This document shows, one piece after another, positions 1 to 8,291 of a stretch of 64,000 bases of DNA. Both the position numbers and the translations under genes were made by a program. The stretch's first letter is position 1; each line of letters begins with the position of its first letter. Origin of the DNA: Sulfitobacter sediminilitoris. Its GTDB lineage: Bacteria; Pseudomonadota; Alphaproteobacteria; Rhodobacterales; Rhodobacteraceae. Where the stretch lies: positions 1 through 64,000 of the forward strand of contig NZ_JAABNT010000003.1 of the NCBI RefSeq assembly GCF_010667575.1. Direction: 5' to 3'. Under the pieces are notes generated by a model. That model made no database searches and was not told the origin of the DNA. It saw nothing but the letters and a program-made list of their open reading frames with translations.

Positions 1-227
1 GGGCTTTGGCGATGTGTGCAGCTCTAAATGCCCTCTCCGTTCGAACAGTGCCAGCTTTTCCGATGCAAAGGGTTTTGGCGGAAAAGCGAGAGTGCGGATT
101 TTTCGAGTTTTTCAACACAATCGGCTCGTCATTCGCTGCAGATTGCGCCGAGGTCTGCTTTGGGCCGCAACGGCCGCTCTTACGAACACCGGCCATTTGC
201 TGCGACTGCGTCCGATGTCTTACATGC

Positions 228-380
228 GGAGAGGGTGTGTGAAAACTCGAAATTCGCGCCCTTTTGGTGCCGCTCCTTTTCCCGAAGCGAGGTGTTTGTG
301 GCTCAGCTCAACGAGAGAGGCTGCAAATCTTGCTGTTTTTGTCGTTTTGCCGCCGCGCAAATAGTTTTCACACAGCCTCC
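228..380. repeat. Possible inverted-repeat (MITE/IS-remnant-like) segment
   Basis: GTGTGTGAAAAC at 235-246 faces GTTTTCACACAGCC at 364-377, and both arms carry a GGAG-type flank (228-231 and the complement at 377-380). The arms enclose about 117 nt with no convincing gene. This resembles the ends of a small non-autonomous element or IS remnant. Bases 1-420 contain overlapping open frames on the + strand, but none has a recognisable product or ribosome site, so I see no supported gene there. No target-site duplication was found. Confidence 0.35.
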
Positions 381-420
381 GGACGAAGCAGACATTGAAC
401 AGGCCACCCTTCCTGGAAAG

Positions 421-771
421 CTATGCGTCGTTGGCAATGTTCACAAACCAACCTGTGCCAACGTCAATGTGGCGAACGGAACAGTCCTCGATCAGTTCCT
501 CGTAACCCGCGGGCAGAAACGAGTCTCGCCATGTATCGCCGAACCGCGCCTTCACTGCATCGAGATCCCGCCAGACCGAAGTGAAGACAACGTAGTTTTC
601 ATCCGCTCCGACTCCATGACCAAAGAAGTAACCTTGGTTCCCGGGTTGGCCCGCCACGACGTCCGCCGACGTGCGCGCGAATTTCCGGATGAGCTCTGCG
701 CCGCAGCCGGGCTTGGTATGCACCTGAAACAGCCTTAATACTGGCCCCGAACCAAGCGTTTCATCCTTCAT
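421..771 (-). CDS. ABM-domain (antibiotic biosynthesis monooxygenase-like) protein
   Basis: This 116-residue protein has the size of one dimeric alpha/beta-barrel ABM domain. The N-terminal strand (LRLFQVHTKPGCGAELI) and the later FTSVWRDLDAVKARFGD segment fit the fold, in which a small monomer binds an aromatic or small hydrophobic ligand. The start ATG at 771 has a good GGGAG site about 7 nt upstream. It lies 39 nt downstream of the isomerase gene on the same strand and is probably co-transcribed, which suggests an aromatic or xenobiotic substrate. The substrate cannot be read from the sequence. Confidence 0.6.
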   Translation of the reverse strand: MKDETLGSGPVLRLFQVHTKPGCGAELIRKFARTSADVVAGQPGNQGYFFGHGVGADENYVVFTSVWRDLDAVKARFGDTWRDSFLPAGYEELIEDCSVRHIDVGTGWFVNIANDA

Positions 772-810
772 GAGCAGACTCCCTTTGGAATACGTAGCTG
801 AGTTGCGACG

Positions 811-1410
811 CTACTGGCGACACTCGCTGCAGGCAAATGTGATCGCATCCTCTAATCGGTCGTCGCCCCAGAACAGTTCGTCACCCACCAGCATGCTGGG
901 CGCGCCGAAGATCCCGATGCTTTGAGCGCGCTCGGTAGTTGCACGCAGTGCTTCTTTTGTTTCGGGATCTTGTGCCCGTTCAAGCCATGGCTCCGGCGAG
1001 ACGCCGTGTCCTTCAAGAGCAACACTAAGAACATGTTCATTCGAAATGTCCGCAGCACGCGCGAACTGCGCCGTGAAAACAGAACGCGCAAAGGCGCCGC
1101 ACCATGGTTCGTCCAAGGCTGCGGTCATGATCCGTGCAGCCTTCAGCCCGTTCACTGGAAATATACCGGGGCGCTTGAAAGGAAGACCATACTTCTCACA
1201 GCGACGCTCCATGTCTCGCCACATGTAGCGACCTTTGACGGGGTCGAGCACAAAGGGCGACGTGTCCATCCCATGGTCGCGAAAGATCGGTCCAAGTAGG
1301 AATGGTCTCCAAACCAACTCGATCTGGGCGTCTCTTAGCATCGCTTCGGCGCGCGAAACTGTCAGGTAAGAGTATGTGCTTGCGAATTCGAACCAGATTT
1401 CAAGTTTCAT
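811..1410 (-). CDS. 2-hydroxychromene-2-carboxylate isomerase family protein (DsbA/kappa-GST fold)
   Basis: A 199-residue NahD-like protein. The N-terminus LEIWFEFASTYSYL is the glutathione-binding signature in which a serine or threonine replaces the redox CxxC. The C-terminal GIFGAPSMLVGDELFWGDDR is the conserved thioredoxin-fold segment with cis-proline. Family members isomerise chromene carboxylates in naphthalene-type pathways, but many are GSH-dependent isomerases of unknown substrate. I chose the ATG at 1410, preceded by GGAAAGGGG, over an in-frame start at 1497 that would add 29 unrelated residues. The ABM gene follows it; no other aromatic-pathway genes are nearby. Confidence 0.75.
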   Translation of the reverse strand: MKLEIWFEFASTYSYLTVSRAEAMLRDAQIELVWRPFLLGPIFRDHGMDTSPFVLDPVKGRYMWRDMERRCEKYGLPFKRPGIFPVNGLKAARIMTAALDEPWCGAFARSVFTAQFARAADISNEHVLSVALEGHGVSPEPWLERAQDPETKEALRATTERAQSIGIFGAPSMLVGDELFWGDDRLEDAITFACSECRQ

Positions 1411-1659
1411 GCAGTGCACCCCTTTCCGCCGCGAGAGCCGGGGTGCAGCGCAAGCATACAAGGAAGAGGATAATAGGTCATGAAGCCACGCTAGCATTTG
1501 GCCTGCGAGATGTCTCCTTCGGGCTCGTTTGGGTCATTCGCTGCGCTTGATATGAATGTCGGCTACGCGCATGGAAGGGGTCGTTCTGTCTCTTGATACA
1601 TTCTGCTGGTCAACACGGTGACGACGCTTGGAGTGGGAGGGATGGATTGAGGATAGACC

Positions 1660-2292
1660 ATGTCTAAAATCCAACTTCCTGCCATCAAACCGCAACGCCG
1701 ACCTTGGAACAAAGGGCGTCTCGTTGGCCAAAAGCGTCCGCTGCTCGCGAAACAGGTCTGGGCCATCCGTGCCCGGCTCGAACTCTCTGGCAATCTGAGG
1801 GATCTGGCCCTTTTTAATCTTGCGATCGACAGTAAGTTGCGCGGTTGCGACCTGGTTCGCTTGAAGATTTCTGATCTCATTGCGGGAGATCGGGTACGCG
1901 AGCGCGTTACGATCATTCAGAGCAAAACCAGGCAGCCAGTGCAGTTTGAGGTTTCGGAGAACACCCGCAATTCCATTTGGGGTTGGGTATGTCGCCCCGA
2001 GATGTTTGGCTGTATCTACCTGTTCCCAAGTCGTTTTCACGATAGGCGGCATGTTTCCACGCGGCAATATGCGCGCCTTGTCGGATATTGGGTTTCGGCG
2101 ATTGGTCTTGATCCCAGTGGGTACGGCACACATTCGCTGAGACGCACCAAGGCCGCGCTGATCTACCGCAAAACCGGCAATCTACGCGCGGTGCAACTTC
2201 TGCTTGGCCATACAAAGGTGGATAGCACAGTACGGTATCTTGGTGTCGAACTTGAAGATGCCCTGAGCATTGCCGAGGGGATCGACATTTGA
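1660..2292 (+). CDS. Short tyrosine recombinase/integrase, catalytic domain only
   Basis: This 210-residue protein has the catalytic layout of a tyrosine recombinase: an arginine in KLRGCDLVRLK, the HSLRR (HxxR) box, the second histidine in LLGHTKVDSTVRY, and the tyrosine nucleophile in VRYLGV. It is much shorter than a full integrase (300-400 residues) and lacks a separate SAM-like core-binding domain; the first 30 residues are basic and Pro/Lys-rich. Stand-alone copies of this type are common in alphaproteobacterial accessory DNA. ATG 1660 follows an AGGATAG site. Whether it still integrates DNA is unknown. Confidence 0.8.
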   Translation: MSKIQLPAIKPQRRPWNKGRLVGQKRPLLAKQVWAIRARLELSGNLRDLALFNLAIDSKLRGCDLVRLKISDLIAGDRVRERVTIIQSKTRQPVQFEVSENTRNSIWGWVCRPEMFGCIYLFPSRFHDRRHVSTRQYARLVGYWVSAIGLDPSGYGTHSLRRTKAALIYRKTGNLRAVQLLLGHTKVDSTVRYLGVELEDALSIAEGIDI

Positions 2293-2469
2293 TCTTTCGG
2301 CGGGCGGTCACGGCCGCCCGCATTTGGTCCCGAGGTCTTCGAACTTCCACTGGACTTCCGAGTCCATGTGAGCGTCAGTGTGGTCACCAAGAATAGTGGT
2401 CTCGTGCCCGGTTTGCCGGGCTTAGGGCAGTACGGGGCATTGATGCCCAGCGACTGTATGGAGACCAAA

Positions 2470-2739
2470 ATGACCGACCAAACCACAGAAATGCCTTCGA
2501 CTTGTCTGTTGGAGGCGGAGCCTCGAAAGCGGATCGGCGGATCCAAAGCCGCCACTATGCACAAGCTCTTGTCGCGGCGGAACGGCGCAACCGTTGTTCA
2601 GCTTCAGAAACAGCTGGACTGGCAGCCGCATACGGTGCGCGCCGCGATCTCCCGGCTGCGATCTTCCGGCGTATCGATCGAGCTTGATCGGTCGGGCAAG
2701 GTTGCCCGCTACCGTGTGATCGACGGAGAAGGCCAGTGA
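2470..2739 (+). CDS. DUF3489 domain protein
   Basis: This 89-residue protein matches the DUF3489 pattern: a basic segment (SKAATMHKLLSRRNGATVVQLQKQL) followed by a winged-helix-like block (WQPHTVRAAISRLRSSGVSIELDRSG) and a short beta C-terminus. The fold looks like a small HTH DNA-binding protein. Start at 2470 (MTDQTTEM) is chosen because upstream in-frame ATGs add poorly conserved sequence; the ribosome site is weak. The stop overlaps the GTG start of the DUF2924 gene by 4 nt, so translation is coupled. In alphaproteobacteria this pair commonly precedes a large serine recombinase; its function has not been established. Confidence 0.75.
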   Translation: MTDQTTEMPSTCLLEAEPRKRIGGSKAATMHKLLSRRNGATVVQLQKQLDWQPHTVRAAISRLRSSGVSIELDRSGKVARYRVIDGEGQ

Positions 2740-3179
2740 CAAGGCCCCTAGCAGCACTGAGCCTTCAAGAGTTGGACCAGGCGACCGCGGCCACGCTTCG
2801 ACGGCTCTGGGCGGAAACCAAAGGGTCCCAGCCGCCCAGGAACTTCACTGCGCGCTTGATGCGCCTTGCACTCGCCTGGGAGGCTCAGGCTGCCTTGGCT
2901 GGGGGCGAGGCGGCGTCAACGCGCCGGGCTTGGAAGCGCGCGATGCGGGGCAGGGTTGGCAACAGCGACGAACACGCGACTTCGCCGACCGTCTGTACTG
3001 GCACCCGTCTTCTCAAGATTTGGCGCGGCACTCCCCATGAGGTGCTGATCACGGAGAACGGTGGCGCTATCTGGAACGGTGAGAAGTACACGTCTCTTTC
3101 TGCGGTCGCGCGAGCCATGACGGGCACCAATCGCAACGGTCCAAAGTTCTTCGGGCTGCGTGAGGATGTGAAGCGATGA
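2736..3179 (+). CDS. DUF2924 domain protein
   Basis: A 147-residue protein of the DUF2924 family. The first half is helical (LQELDQATAATLRRLWAETKG) with a basic Arg/Lys stretch. The second half contains LLKIWRGTPHEVLI and a beta region ending WNGEKYTSLSAVARAMTGTN, a RAMA-like DNA-associated fold. It starts with GTG inside the DUF3489 stop region and ends ATGA-overlapping the recombinase start, so all three form one translationally coupled unit. I infer a DNA-binding accessory role for the recombinase, for example a directionality or regulatory factor; no experiment is known to me. Confidence 0.8.
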   Translation: MTRPLAALSLQELDQATAATLRRLWAETKGSQPPRNFTARLMRLALAWEAQAALAGGEAASTRRAWKRAMRGRVGNSDEHATSPTVCTGTRLLKIWRGTPHEVLITENGGAIWNGEKYTSLSAVARAMTGTNRNGPKFFGLREDVKR

Positions 3180-4861
3180 TCCGCCAGCGTTGTGCCATCT
3201 ACACCCGCAAGTCGACCGAGGAGGGGCTGGAGCAGGAGTTCAACTCCCTTGACGCACAGCGCGAGGCCTGTGCGGCTTACATTCTCAGCCAGAAGCACGA
3301 AGGCTGGATGGAGCTCTCGGATCGCTATGACGATGGCGGCTACTCTGGTGGAACGATGGACCGCCCCGGTCTAAAGCATTTGCTGGGGGACGTACGACGC
3401 GGGCGTATCGATGTCATCGTCGTTTACAAGGTGGATCGGCTGACGCGATCGCTAGCCGACTTCGCCAGGATGGTTGATCTGTTCGACGGGGCAGGGGTGT
3501 CGTTCGTCTCGGTGACCCAAGCCTTCAACACGACGTCTTCGATGGGGCGCCTGACTCTGAATGTGCTTTTGTCCTTTGCTCAGTTCGAACGCGAGGTAAC
3601 GGCCGAGCGTATCCGGGACAAAGTCGCTGCCTCCAAACGCAAGGGTATGTGGATGGGGGGCGCCGTGCCTTTAGGCTACGATGCCAGGGACAAATCACTG
3701 GTCATAAACCGAGGCGAAGCCAGTGCAATCCGCACGATCTTTGCGGAATACCTTGCTGTTGGGTCAGTGCGGCAGCTGGTATCCCGACTGAAAGAACTTG
3801 GTGTTGTGAGCAAACGAAGGACTGACAGGCACGGACGTGTCAGCGGTGGAGAAGCCTTCTCTCGCGGCTCACTCTACAACATCCTGCGCAATCCGATCTA
3901 CATCGGCAAAATCCGTCACAAAGACTCACTGCATGACGGGCTTCACGAGGCCATCATTGATGATGTCACTTGGGCAAGGGTGCAGGCCCTGCTGGCGGAT
4001 CATGGTAGCAAGAAGATCAGCGCGCCCCGCAGAGCTGCAAAGCGTCTTCTGGATGGTGTGCTGTTCGATCAAAATGGCAGGGCAATGCGCACAACATATG
4101 CAAGCAAGTCTGTGCGTCACGGCGGAACTGCCCGGACGAAGCGATATTGGTATTATACGTCAAAACCAACTGGCGCAGAGGACGGAAGCGACATCGCGCG
4201 TCTTCCCGCTAAAGAGATTGAGCGCCTTGTTCTCAGCAGTCTTAAGACCCGATTGTGCGACAGATCCTGGCTGGCAGATCAGATATCTCGGGCCGACGTG
4301 GCTGATGCTCCGATGGCTGACATTCTAAGGGCGGCGGAAGCCTGGCAGTCAAGAATTACCTCAGACGACCGTGCTGCCAGCACCCAGTGCCTTAGCAGAT
4401 TGATCGATCGCATCGAAGCGACAGGGGATCGTCTTTGCATTTGGCTAAATCTGTATGCGCTTTTGGTGCAAGATGCAGGTCAAAGCCCAGTAATGGCCAG
4501 CTTTGAAGTGCCGTTCAGGAAGCGCCAGAACGGTTCCTCCCGACCCTTCGTCATTACACCCGAAGACACGCCGCAGCCGGATCCAGACCTCATTGCACTT
4601 GTCGCTGATGCCAGGCGATGGGCTGGCGAACTTCTCGAAGGGAAACCTCAAACCATTCAGCAGATAACCGAGCGGGAAGGTCTACGCAGCGGGTCTGTCA
4701 GCCGCGTCCTTCCGCTCGCCTGGCTTGCCCCGGACATCACAACGGCCATTCTCGAAGGCCGCCAACCACCCCATCTCACCGCAAAGTTCTTACGCGGTCT
4801 TCCTGAACTGCCGCTGAGCTGGGAAGAGCAACGGCGGATTCTGGGCTTCTTGTATCTCTGA
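3176..4861 (+). CDS. Large serine recombinase (resolvase/invertase family)
   Basis: A 561-residue large serine recombinase. The N-terminal catalytic domain has the nucleophile Ser13 in YTRKSTEEG, the YKVDRLTRS arginine motif, and the FAQFEREVTAERIRDK helix leading into the recombinase domain (about residues 160-270). The segment that normally forms a zinc ribbon (about 285-325) has lost its cysteines. The C-terminal about 230 residues contain an HTH-like repeat (QQITEREGLRSGSVSRVL). It catalyses site-specific strand exchange through a phosphoserine intermediate and probably mobilises or once mobilised the island. It is the third gene of the DUF3489-DUF2924 unit. Confidence 0.9.
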   Translation: MIRQRCAIYTRKSTEEGLEQEFNSLDAQREACAAYILSQKHEGWMELSDRYDDGGYSGGTMDRPGLKHLLGDVRRGRIDVIVVYKVDRLTRSLADFARMVDLFDGAGVSFVSVTQAFNTTSSMGRLTLNVLLSFAQFEREVTAERIRDKVAASKRKGMWMGGAVPLGYDARDKSLVINRGEASAIRTIFAEYLAVGSVRQLVSRLKELGVVSKRRTDRHGRVSGGEAFSRGSLYNILRNPIYIGKIRHKDSLHDGLHEAIIDDVTWARVQALLADHGSKKISAPRRAAKRLLDGVLFDQNGRAMRTTYASKSVRHGGTARTKRYWYYTSKPTGAEDGSDIARLPAKEIERLVLSSLKTRLCDRSWLADQISRADVADAPMADILRAAEAWQSRITSDDRAASTQCLSRLIDRIEATGDRLCIWLNLYALLVQDAGQSPVMASFEVPFRKRQNGSSRPFVITPEDTPQPDPDLIALVADARRWAGELLEGKPQTIQQITEREGLRSGSVSRVLPLAWLAPDITTAILEGRQPPHLTAKFLRGLPELPLSWEEQRRILGFLYL

Positions 4862-5046
4862 GGGGGCCGGTTCCGCCCAAGACCTCATGCGGAAGTGTGC
4901 CGCAGAGACTTCTGCCGAACATGCCGCCAAATCGCGTCAAACAGAGACCAATCGCGAGGTCTCAGGCGGCCTGCTCCTTGCTAACTTACGGATAAATCAG
5001 CGCTATCCACGAAGCATGCCATATCTGTGTTTTTGAAGAGACTGAA

Positions 5047-5130
5047 TGGTGGGCGACCCTGGAATCGAACCAGGCGTGCGTCTCCGCGAGGGAGTTACAG
5101 TCCCCTGCCACACCTTGCGGCCTGTCGCCC
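5047..5130 (-). tRNA. tRNA-Tyr(GTA)
   Basis: Read on the minus strand, the acceptor arm GGGCGAC (5124-5130) pairs with GTCGCCC (5051-5057), followed by discriminator A and an encoded CCA. The anticodon loop CTGTAAC gives GTA; the stem is GGGGA/TCCCT. The T-arm CCTGG-TTCGATT-CCAGG is perfect. The long variable arm fits class II. Its 3' end faces the recombinase region, as expected for an integration target. Confidence 0.95.
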
Positions 5131-5297
5131 ACTGCCGCGCTGATTACCCGTGGGTCTGGGGTGCGTCAACCTCAAAAACAGGGGAATGCAGGGCAATTCG
5201 CATCCTGCTGTTTGAGGCCTTCCCACGGCGCAGTGCGCAATCACCTTGGCTTGTCCTGCGGCAAGCGGTAGACCGCGTGCCAAACGCGGGGTTCGGA

Positions 5298-6074
5298 ATG
5301 AAAAAGCCAAAGTGGGTGATTGCCAAAGAGCAGGACAAGAAGGCCGATGCAAATGCGACGGTCTGGTTGTTTGGATTGCATGCAGTGCGGGATGCGCTGA
5401 TGAACCCGGCCCGCGAAAAGCTGACCCTGATGGTGACGCCCAACGCGGCGGCCAAACTGGAAGACGCGATTGCTGCGGCAGGCATCACGCCGCAGATTGT
5501 GGACCCGAGAAAGTTTCATCCGCCCATTGACAAGACTTCGGTGCATCAGGGGGCTGTGCTTGAGGTCAAGCCGCTGAATTGGGGGCGGTTGGAGGATGTC
5601 TGCATCGGGGATGCCGCGCCGCGCGTGTTGCTGCTGGACCGTGTGACAGACCCGCATAATGTGGGCGCGATCCTGCGCTCGGCAGAGGTTCTTGGCGCCT
5701 CGGCGGTGATCGGCACGCGGCATCATTCGGCGCCTGAGACCGGTGCGTTGGCCAAAACCGCATCCGGTGCGCTGGAACGCCAGCCTTATCTGCGGGTCCG
5801 CAATCTGGCCGATGCCATTCGGGCGTTGCAGGATATGGGCTATCTGGTGCTGGGGTTGGACGGCGACGCAACCGTCACGATTGAAGAGGCAGTCGAAGGC
5901 AAGCGGGACCGCCCCGTGGCACTGGTGCTGGGGGCGGAAGGTCCTGGCCTGCGGGCCAAGACGCGCGAAACGGTGGACCGGTTGGTGCGCATTGACGCGG
6001 CAGGGCAGTTTGGCTCTCTCAATGTCTCAAATGCGGCTGCAATCGCCCTATATGCAGTTAGAGAAAACGCATAA
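5298..6074 (+). CDS. rlmB: 23S rRNA (guanosine-2'-O-)-methyltransferase RlmB, TrmH/SpoU family
   Basis: A 258-residue SPOUT enzyme. A substrate-binding N-domain (about 20-95) precedes the knotted SAM-binding domain with motif 1 DPHNVGAILRSAEVLGA, motif 2 LVLGAEGPGL and motif 3 GSLNVSNAAAIALYAV. RlmB 2'-O-methylates G2251 in the 23S P-loop. An upstream in-frame frame runs through the tRNA-Tyr gene, so I start at ATG 5298 (MKKPKWVIAKEQ). The promoter should lie in 5131-5297 between the divergently oriented tRNA and this gene. Confidence 0.88.
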   Translation: MKKPKWVIAKEQDKKADANATVWLFGLHAVRDALMNPAREKLTLMVTPNAAAKLEDAIAAAGITPQIVDPRKFHPPIDKTSVHQGAVLEVKPLNWGRLEDVCIGDAAPRVLLLDRVTDPHNVGAILRSAEVLGASAVIGTRHHSAPETGALAKTASGALERQPYLRVRNLADAIRALQDMGYLVLGLDGDATVTIEEAVEGKRDRPVALVLGAEGPGLRAKTRETVDRLVRIDAAGQFGSLNVSNAAAIALYAVRENA

Positions 6075-6084
6075 GGCCAAGGTC

Positions 6085-6405
6085 ATGGGCTATCCGACAA
6101 AAATCGCGACGTGCTGTCATTGTGGAAGCAAGGCGGCCCTCAAGCTGGACACAAGCAGGCGCGAATTGAGCTGTGCCAGTTGCGGCGCGCCCTTGCGCGA
6201 CCTGAAAATGCTGCCGAAATCTGTAGAAACCGCCAAGCCCGTTCGCCGCGCTGTAAGCCATCAGCCGGATCTGCGCCACTTTCCCGAGAATCCACGCGCG
6301 GCTGCCTACAAAAAGACCAAGCCGCGCAAGGTCAAAAAGCGCAAAAGCTGGCTGAAGGGGCTGGCCGAAGAGGTGATTGATCTGGTCGAAGACATTTTCG
6401 ATTGA
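6085..6405 (+). CDS. Small zinc-ribbon protein of unknown function
   Basis: This 106-residue protein starts 10 nt after rlmB. An N-terminal zinc ribbon (TCCHCGSKAALKL and SCASCGAPL, CxxC pairs about 18 residues apart) is followed by a proline-containing linker and a strongly basic block (KKTKPRKVKKRKSWLK), then an acidic amphipathic tail. The mix suggests nucleic-acid or ribosome association, which would fit the neighbouring rRNA methyltransferase, but that is inference. I do not recognise a named family. A hairpin (GGCGTTCGGCG/CGCCGAATGCC, 6411-6438) follows the stop. Confidence 0.75.
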   Translation: MGYPTKIATCCHCGSKAALKLDTSRRELSCASCGAPLRDLKMLPKSVETAKPVRRAVSHQPDLRHFPENPRAAAYKKTKPRKVKKRKSWLKGLAEEVIDLVEDIFD

Positions 6406-6562
6406 CGGCTGGCGTTCGGCGGATCCTCGCCGAATGCCTTGCGCTCTTGTCCATAGACGGCGGATGCCCCTTTTGCAGATCAGCGGGGATACCTATCTCA
6501 AGTTCGAGACGCACGGGTCTTGGAACGCCCGACGTCCCTAACTGTCCCTCGTTCCACACTTT

Positions 6563-6598
6563 AGCGCCCACAGGTCTGCCCTTTGGGCGCTTTTTTTT
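6563..6598 (+). terminator. Rho-independent terminator after the zinc-ribbon gene
   Basis: The stem AGCGCCCA (6563-6570) / TGGGCGCT (6584-6591) has a 13-nt loop followed by a run of eight T. It separates the rlmB unit from the CoA-binding gene that starts at 6626. Confidence 0.85.
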
Positions 6599-6625
6599 GC
6601 CTGCGACAGGGGATAGGGTGACGCC

Positions 6626-7093
6626 ATGACATATACTGATCAGCTCTTGCGCGATGTCTTGAACCGCGCCAAACGCGTCGCCGTCGTCGGCGTGTCAATG
6701 AATCCTGTGCGGGCCAGCTATTTCGTGGCGCGGTATCTGGGCCTGCGGGGTTATGATGTCGTGCCGGTAAATCCACGTCATGCGGGCGAGGTACTGTTTG
6801 GCAAACCAGTGCTGGGCGCGCTGAGCGAGATCGAAGGCGGCATCGATATGGTCGATATATTTCGCCGCTCAGAAGCCGTGCCCGAAATCGTGGACGAGGC
6901 ATTGGAGGCGTTTCCTGATCTGCAGACCGTCTGGATGCAGATCGGGGTGGAGCATCCCGGCGCGGCTGAAAAGGCTGAAGCGCGGGGCGTAACAGTCATC
7001 CAGAACCGCTGTCCAAAGATCGAGTATCAGCGCCTTTTCGGGGAACTCAGGATGGGCGGATTCGCGACCGGAGTGATCTCTTCGAAGCTGTGA
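6626..7093 (+). CDS. CoA-binding protein (YccU-like)
   Basis: A 155-residue single Rossmann CoA-binding domain. VAVVGVSMNPVRASYFVARYL forms the nucleotide-binding loop; GYDVVPVNPRHAGEVLFGKPV and the conserved NRCPKIEYQRL near the C-terminus match the succinyl-CoA-synthetase-alpha-like stand-alone family. These proteins bind CoA or acyl-CoA; their physiological role is poorly known. ATG 6626 follows an AGGGGATAGGG ribosome site. It is a single gene, convergent with hisE. Confidence 0.85.
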   Translation: MTYTDQLLRDVLNRAKRVAVVGVSMNPVRASYFVARYLGLRGYDVVPVNPRHAGEVLFGKPVLGALSEIEGGIDMVDIFRRSEAVPEIVDEALEAFPDLQTVWMQIGVEHPGAAEKAEARGVTVIQNRCPKIEYQRLFGELRMGGFATGVISSKL

Positions 7094-7195
7094 TTCAGTG
7101 GTTGGGGTGAAGCCCGGCCGTTCTTGTCCTTCGGCTGTGTTCAATCAAAAGCTCAGACCGTAATGGCGGCTGGACCGCAGTGATCGTCTGCAAAG

Positions 7196-7501
7196 TTAGC
7201 GCGAGGCTTTCTCGGTGATGCCGGATTGGGATTGGCGGCGGCTGAGTTCACTCAGAACGTCCGTCAGGGGAACGTCACGTGCGGCCAGCATGACCAAAAG
7301 GTGGTAAAGGACGTCGGCAGCTTCAGACGTGAGGGCGGTCTTGTCGTCCTTGACCGCTTCGATGATGGCCTCGACAGCTTCTTCGCCAAATTTCTCGGCG
7401 CACTTCTCTGGACCTTTGGCCAGCAGTTGCGCTGTCCAGCTGCTGCTGGGGTCTGCATCCTTGCGGGAGAGGATCGTGGCGTAGAGATCGTCGAGGGTCA
7501 T
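7196..7501 (-). CDS. hisE: Phosphoribosyl-ATP pyrophosphatase HisE
   Basis: This 101-residue all-helical MazG-like enzyme hydrolyses phosphoribosyl-ATP to phosphoribosyl-AMP, the second histidine step. The family core [17 protein letters not shown] supplies the acidic Mg-binding residues, followed by [17 protein letters not shown]. Its start overlaps the hisF stop by 4 nt (ATGA), so it is the last gene of hisA-hisF-hisE. HisI is not in the window. Confidence 0.95.
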   Translation of the reverse strand: MTLDDLYATILSRKDADPSSSWTAQLLAKGPEKCAEKFGEEAVEAIIEAVKDDKTALTSEAADVLYHLLVMLAARDVPLTDVLSELSRRQSQSGITEKASR

Positions 7502-8259
7502 GTCAGCCTCATCGGGATACCGGCGGCGGCCATGTGCGCCTTGGCCTCTGCAATGGTGAATTCGCCAAAGTGGAAAATCGAGGCAGCAAGAACGGCTGAT
7601 GCGTGCCCCTTGGTGACGCCTTCCACAAGGTGGTCCAGCGTGCCGACGCCACCAGACGCAATAACAGGAACGTGGACAGCATCCGAGATGGCGCGGGTCA
7701 GGGGGAGATTGAAGCCTTGCTTGGTGCCGTCGCGGTCCATCGAAGTCAGCAGGATTTCTCCCGCACCTTTTTCGGTGACAGTCTCTGCGAATTCAACGGC
7801 GTCGATACCGGTGGGTTTACGACCGCCGTGGGTGAATATCTCCCATTTGCCGGGCGAGACGGTTTTTGCGTCGATCGCGCAGACAATGCATTGGCTGCCG
7901 AACTGGTCTGCGGCTTCGGCGATGACGTCGGGGTTCGCGACAGCGGCGGAGTTGAAGCTGACCTTGTCTGCACCTGCCAAGAGCAACGCACGCACGTCCT
8001 GAACGGTGCGCACGCCACCGCCGACAGTTAGCGGGATATAGCAATGCTCGGCCGTGCGCTGAACGAGGTCGAACATGGTGCCACGGTTCTCATGGGTCGC
8101 GTGGATGTCGAGAAAGCACAGCTCGTCCGCGCCGGCGGCATCGTAGGCGATGGCTGCGTCCACCGGATCGCCGGCATCGCGCAAACCTACGAAATTCACG
8201 CCTTTGACCACGCGGCCATCGGCCACGTCGAGACAGGGGATGATGCGGGTCTTAAGCAT
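7498..8259 (-). CDS. hisF: Imidazole glycerol phosphate synthase cyclase subunit HisF
   Basis: A 253-residue (beta/alpha)8 barrel. It begins [23 protein letters not shown], the family signature with catalytic Asp11, and has the second catalytic Asp in [14 protein letters not shown]. Phosphate-binding loops GGGVRT and [11 protein letters not shown] are present. With HisH it converts PRFAR plus ammonia to IGP and AICAR. It lies between hisA (32 nt gap) and hisE (4-nt overlap). Confidence 0.97.
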   Translation of the reverse strand: MLKTRIIPCLDVADGRVVKGVNFVGLRDAGDPVDAAIAYDAAGADELCFLDIHATHENRGTMFDLVQRTAEHCYIPLTVGGGVRTVQDVRALLLAGADKVSFNSAAVANPDVIAEAADQFGSQCIVCAIDAKTVSPGKWEIFTHGGRKPTGIDAVEFAETVTEKGAGEILLTSMDRDGTKQGFNLPLTRAISDAVHVPVIASGGVGTLDHLVEGVTKGHASAVLAASIFHFGEFTIAEAKAHMAAAGIPMRLT

Positions 8260-8291
8260 GAGTGTGATGTAATGCGCTGCTGGCCTGAATG

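Larger units (their letters stand above)
1660..5046. mobile_element. Recombinase-bearing end of a probable genomic island abutting tRNA-Tyr
   Basis: A tyrosine recombinase, a DUF3489-DUF2924-large serine recombinase operon and noncoding DNA fill this stretch. It ends exactly where tRNA-Tyr begins (the tRNA 3' end points into it). After tRNA-Tyr, ordinary core genes start. I found no second copy of the tRNA 3' end within the window, so the far junction would lie left of base 1. The extent is inference; the 184 nt at 4862-5046 hold no gene I can support. Confidence 0.5.

Noticed and set aside
28..738. 236-codon open frame at the left end
   Set aside because: It crosses the inverted repeat and overlaps the ABM gene on the other strand; its composition is unlike a real protein.
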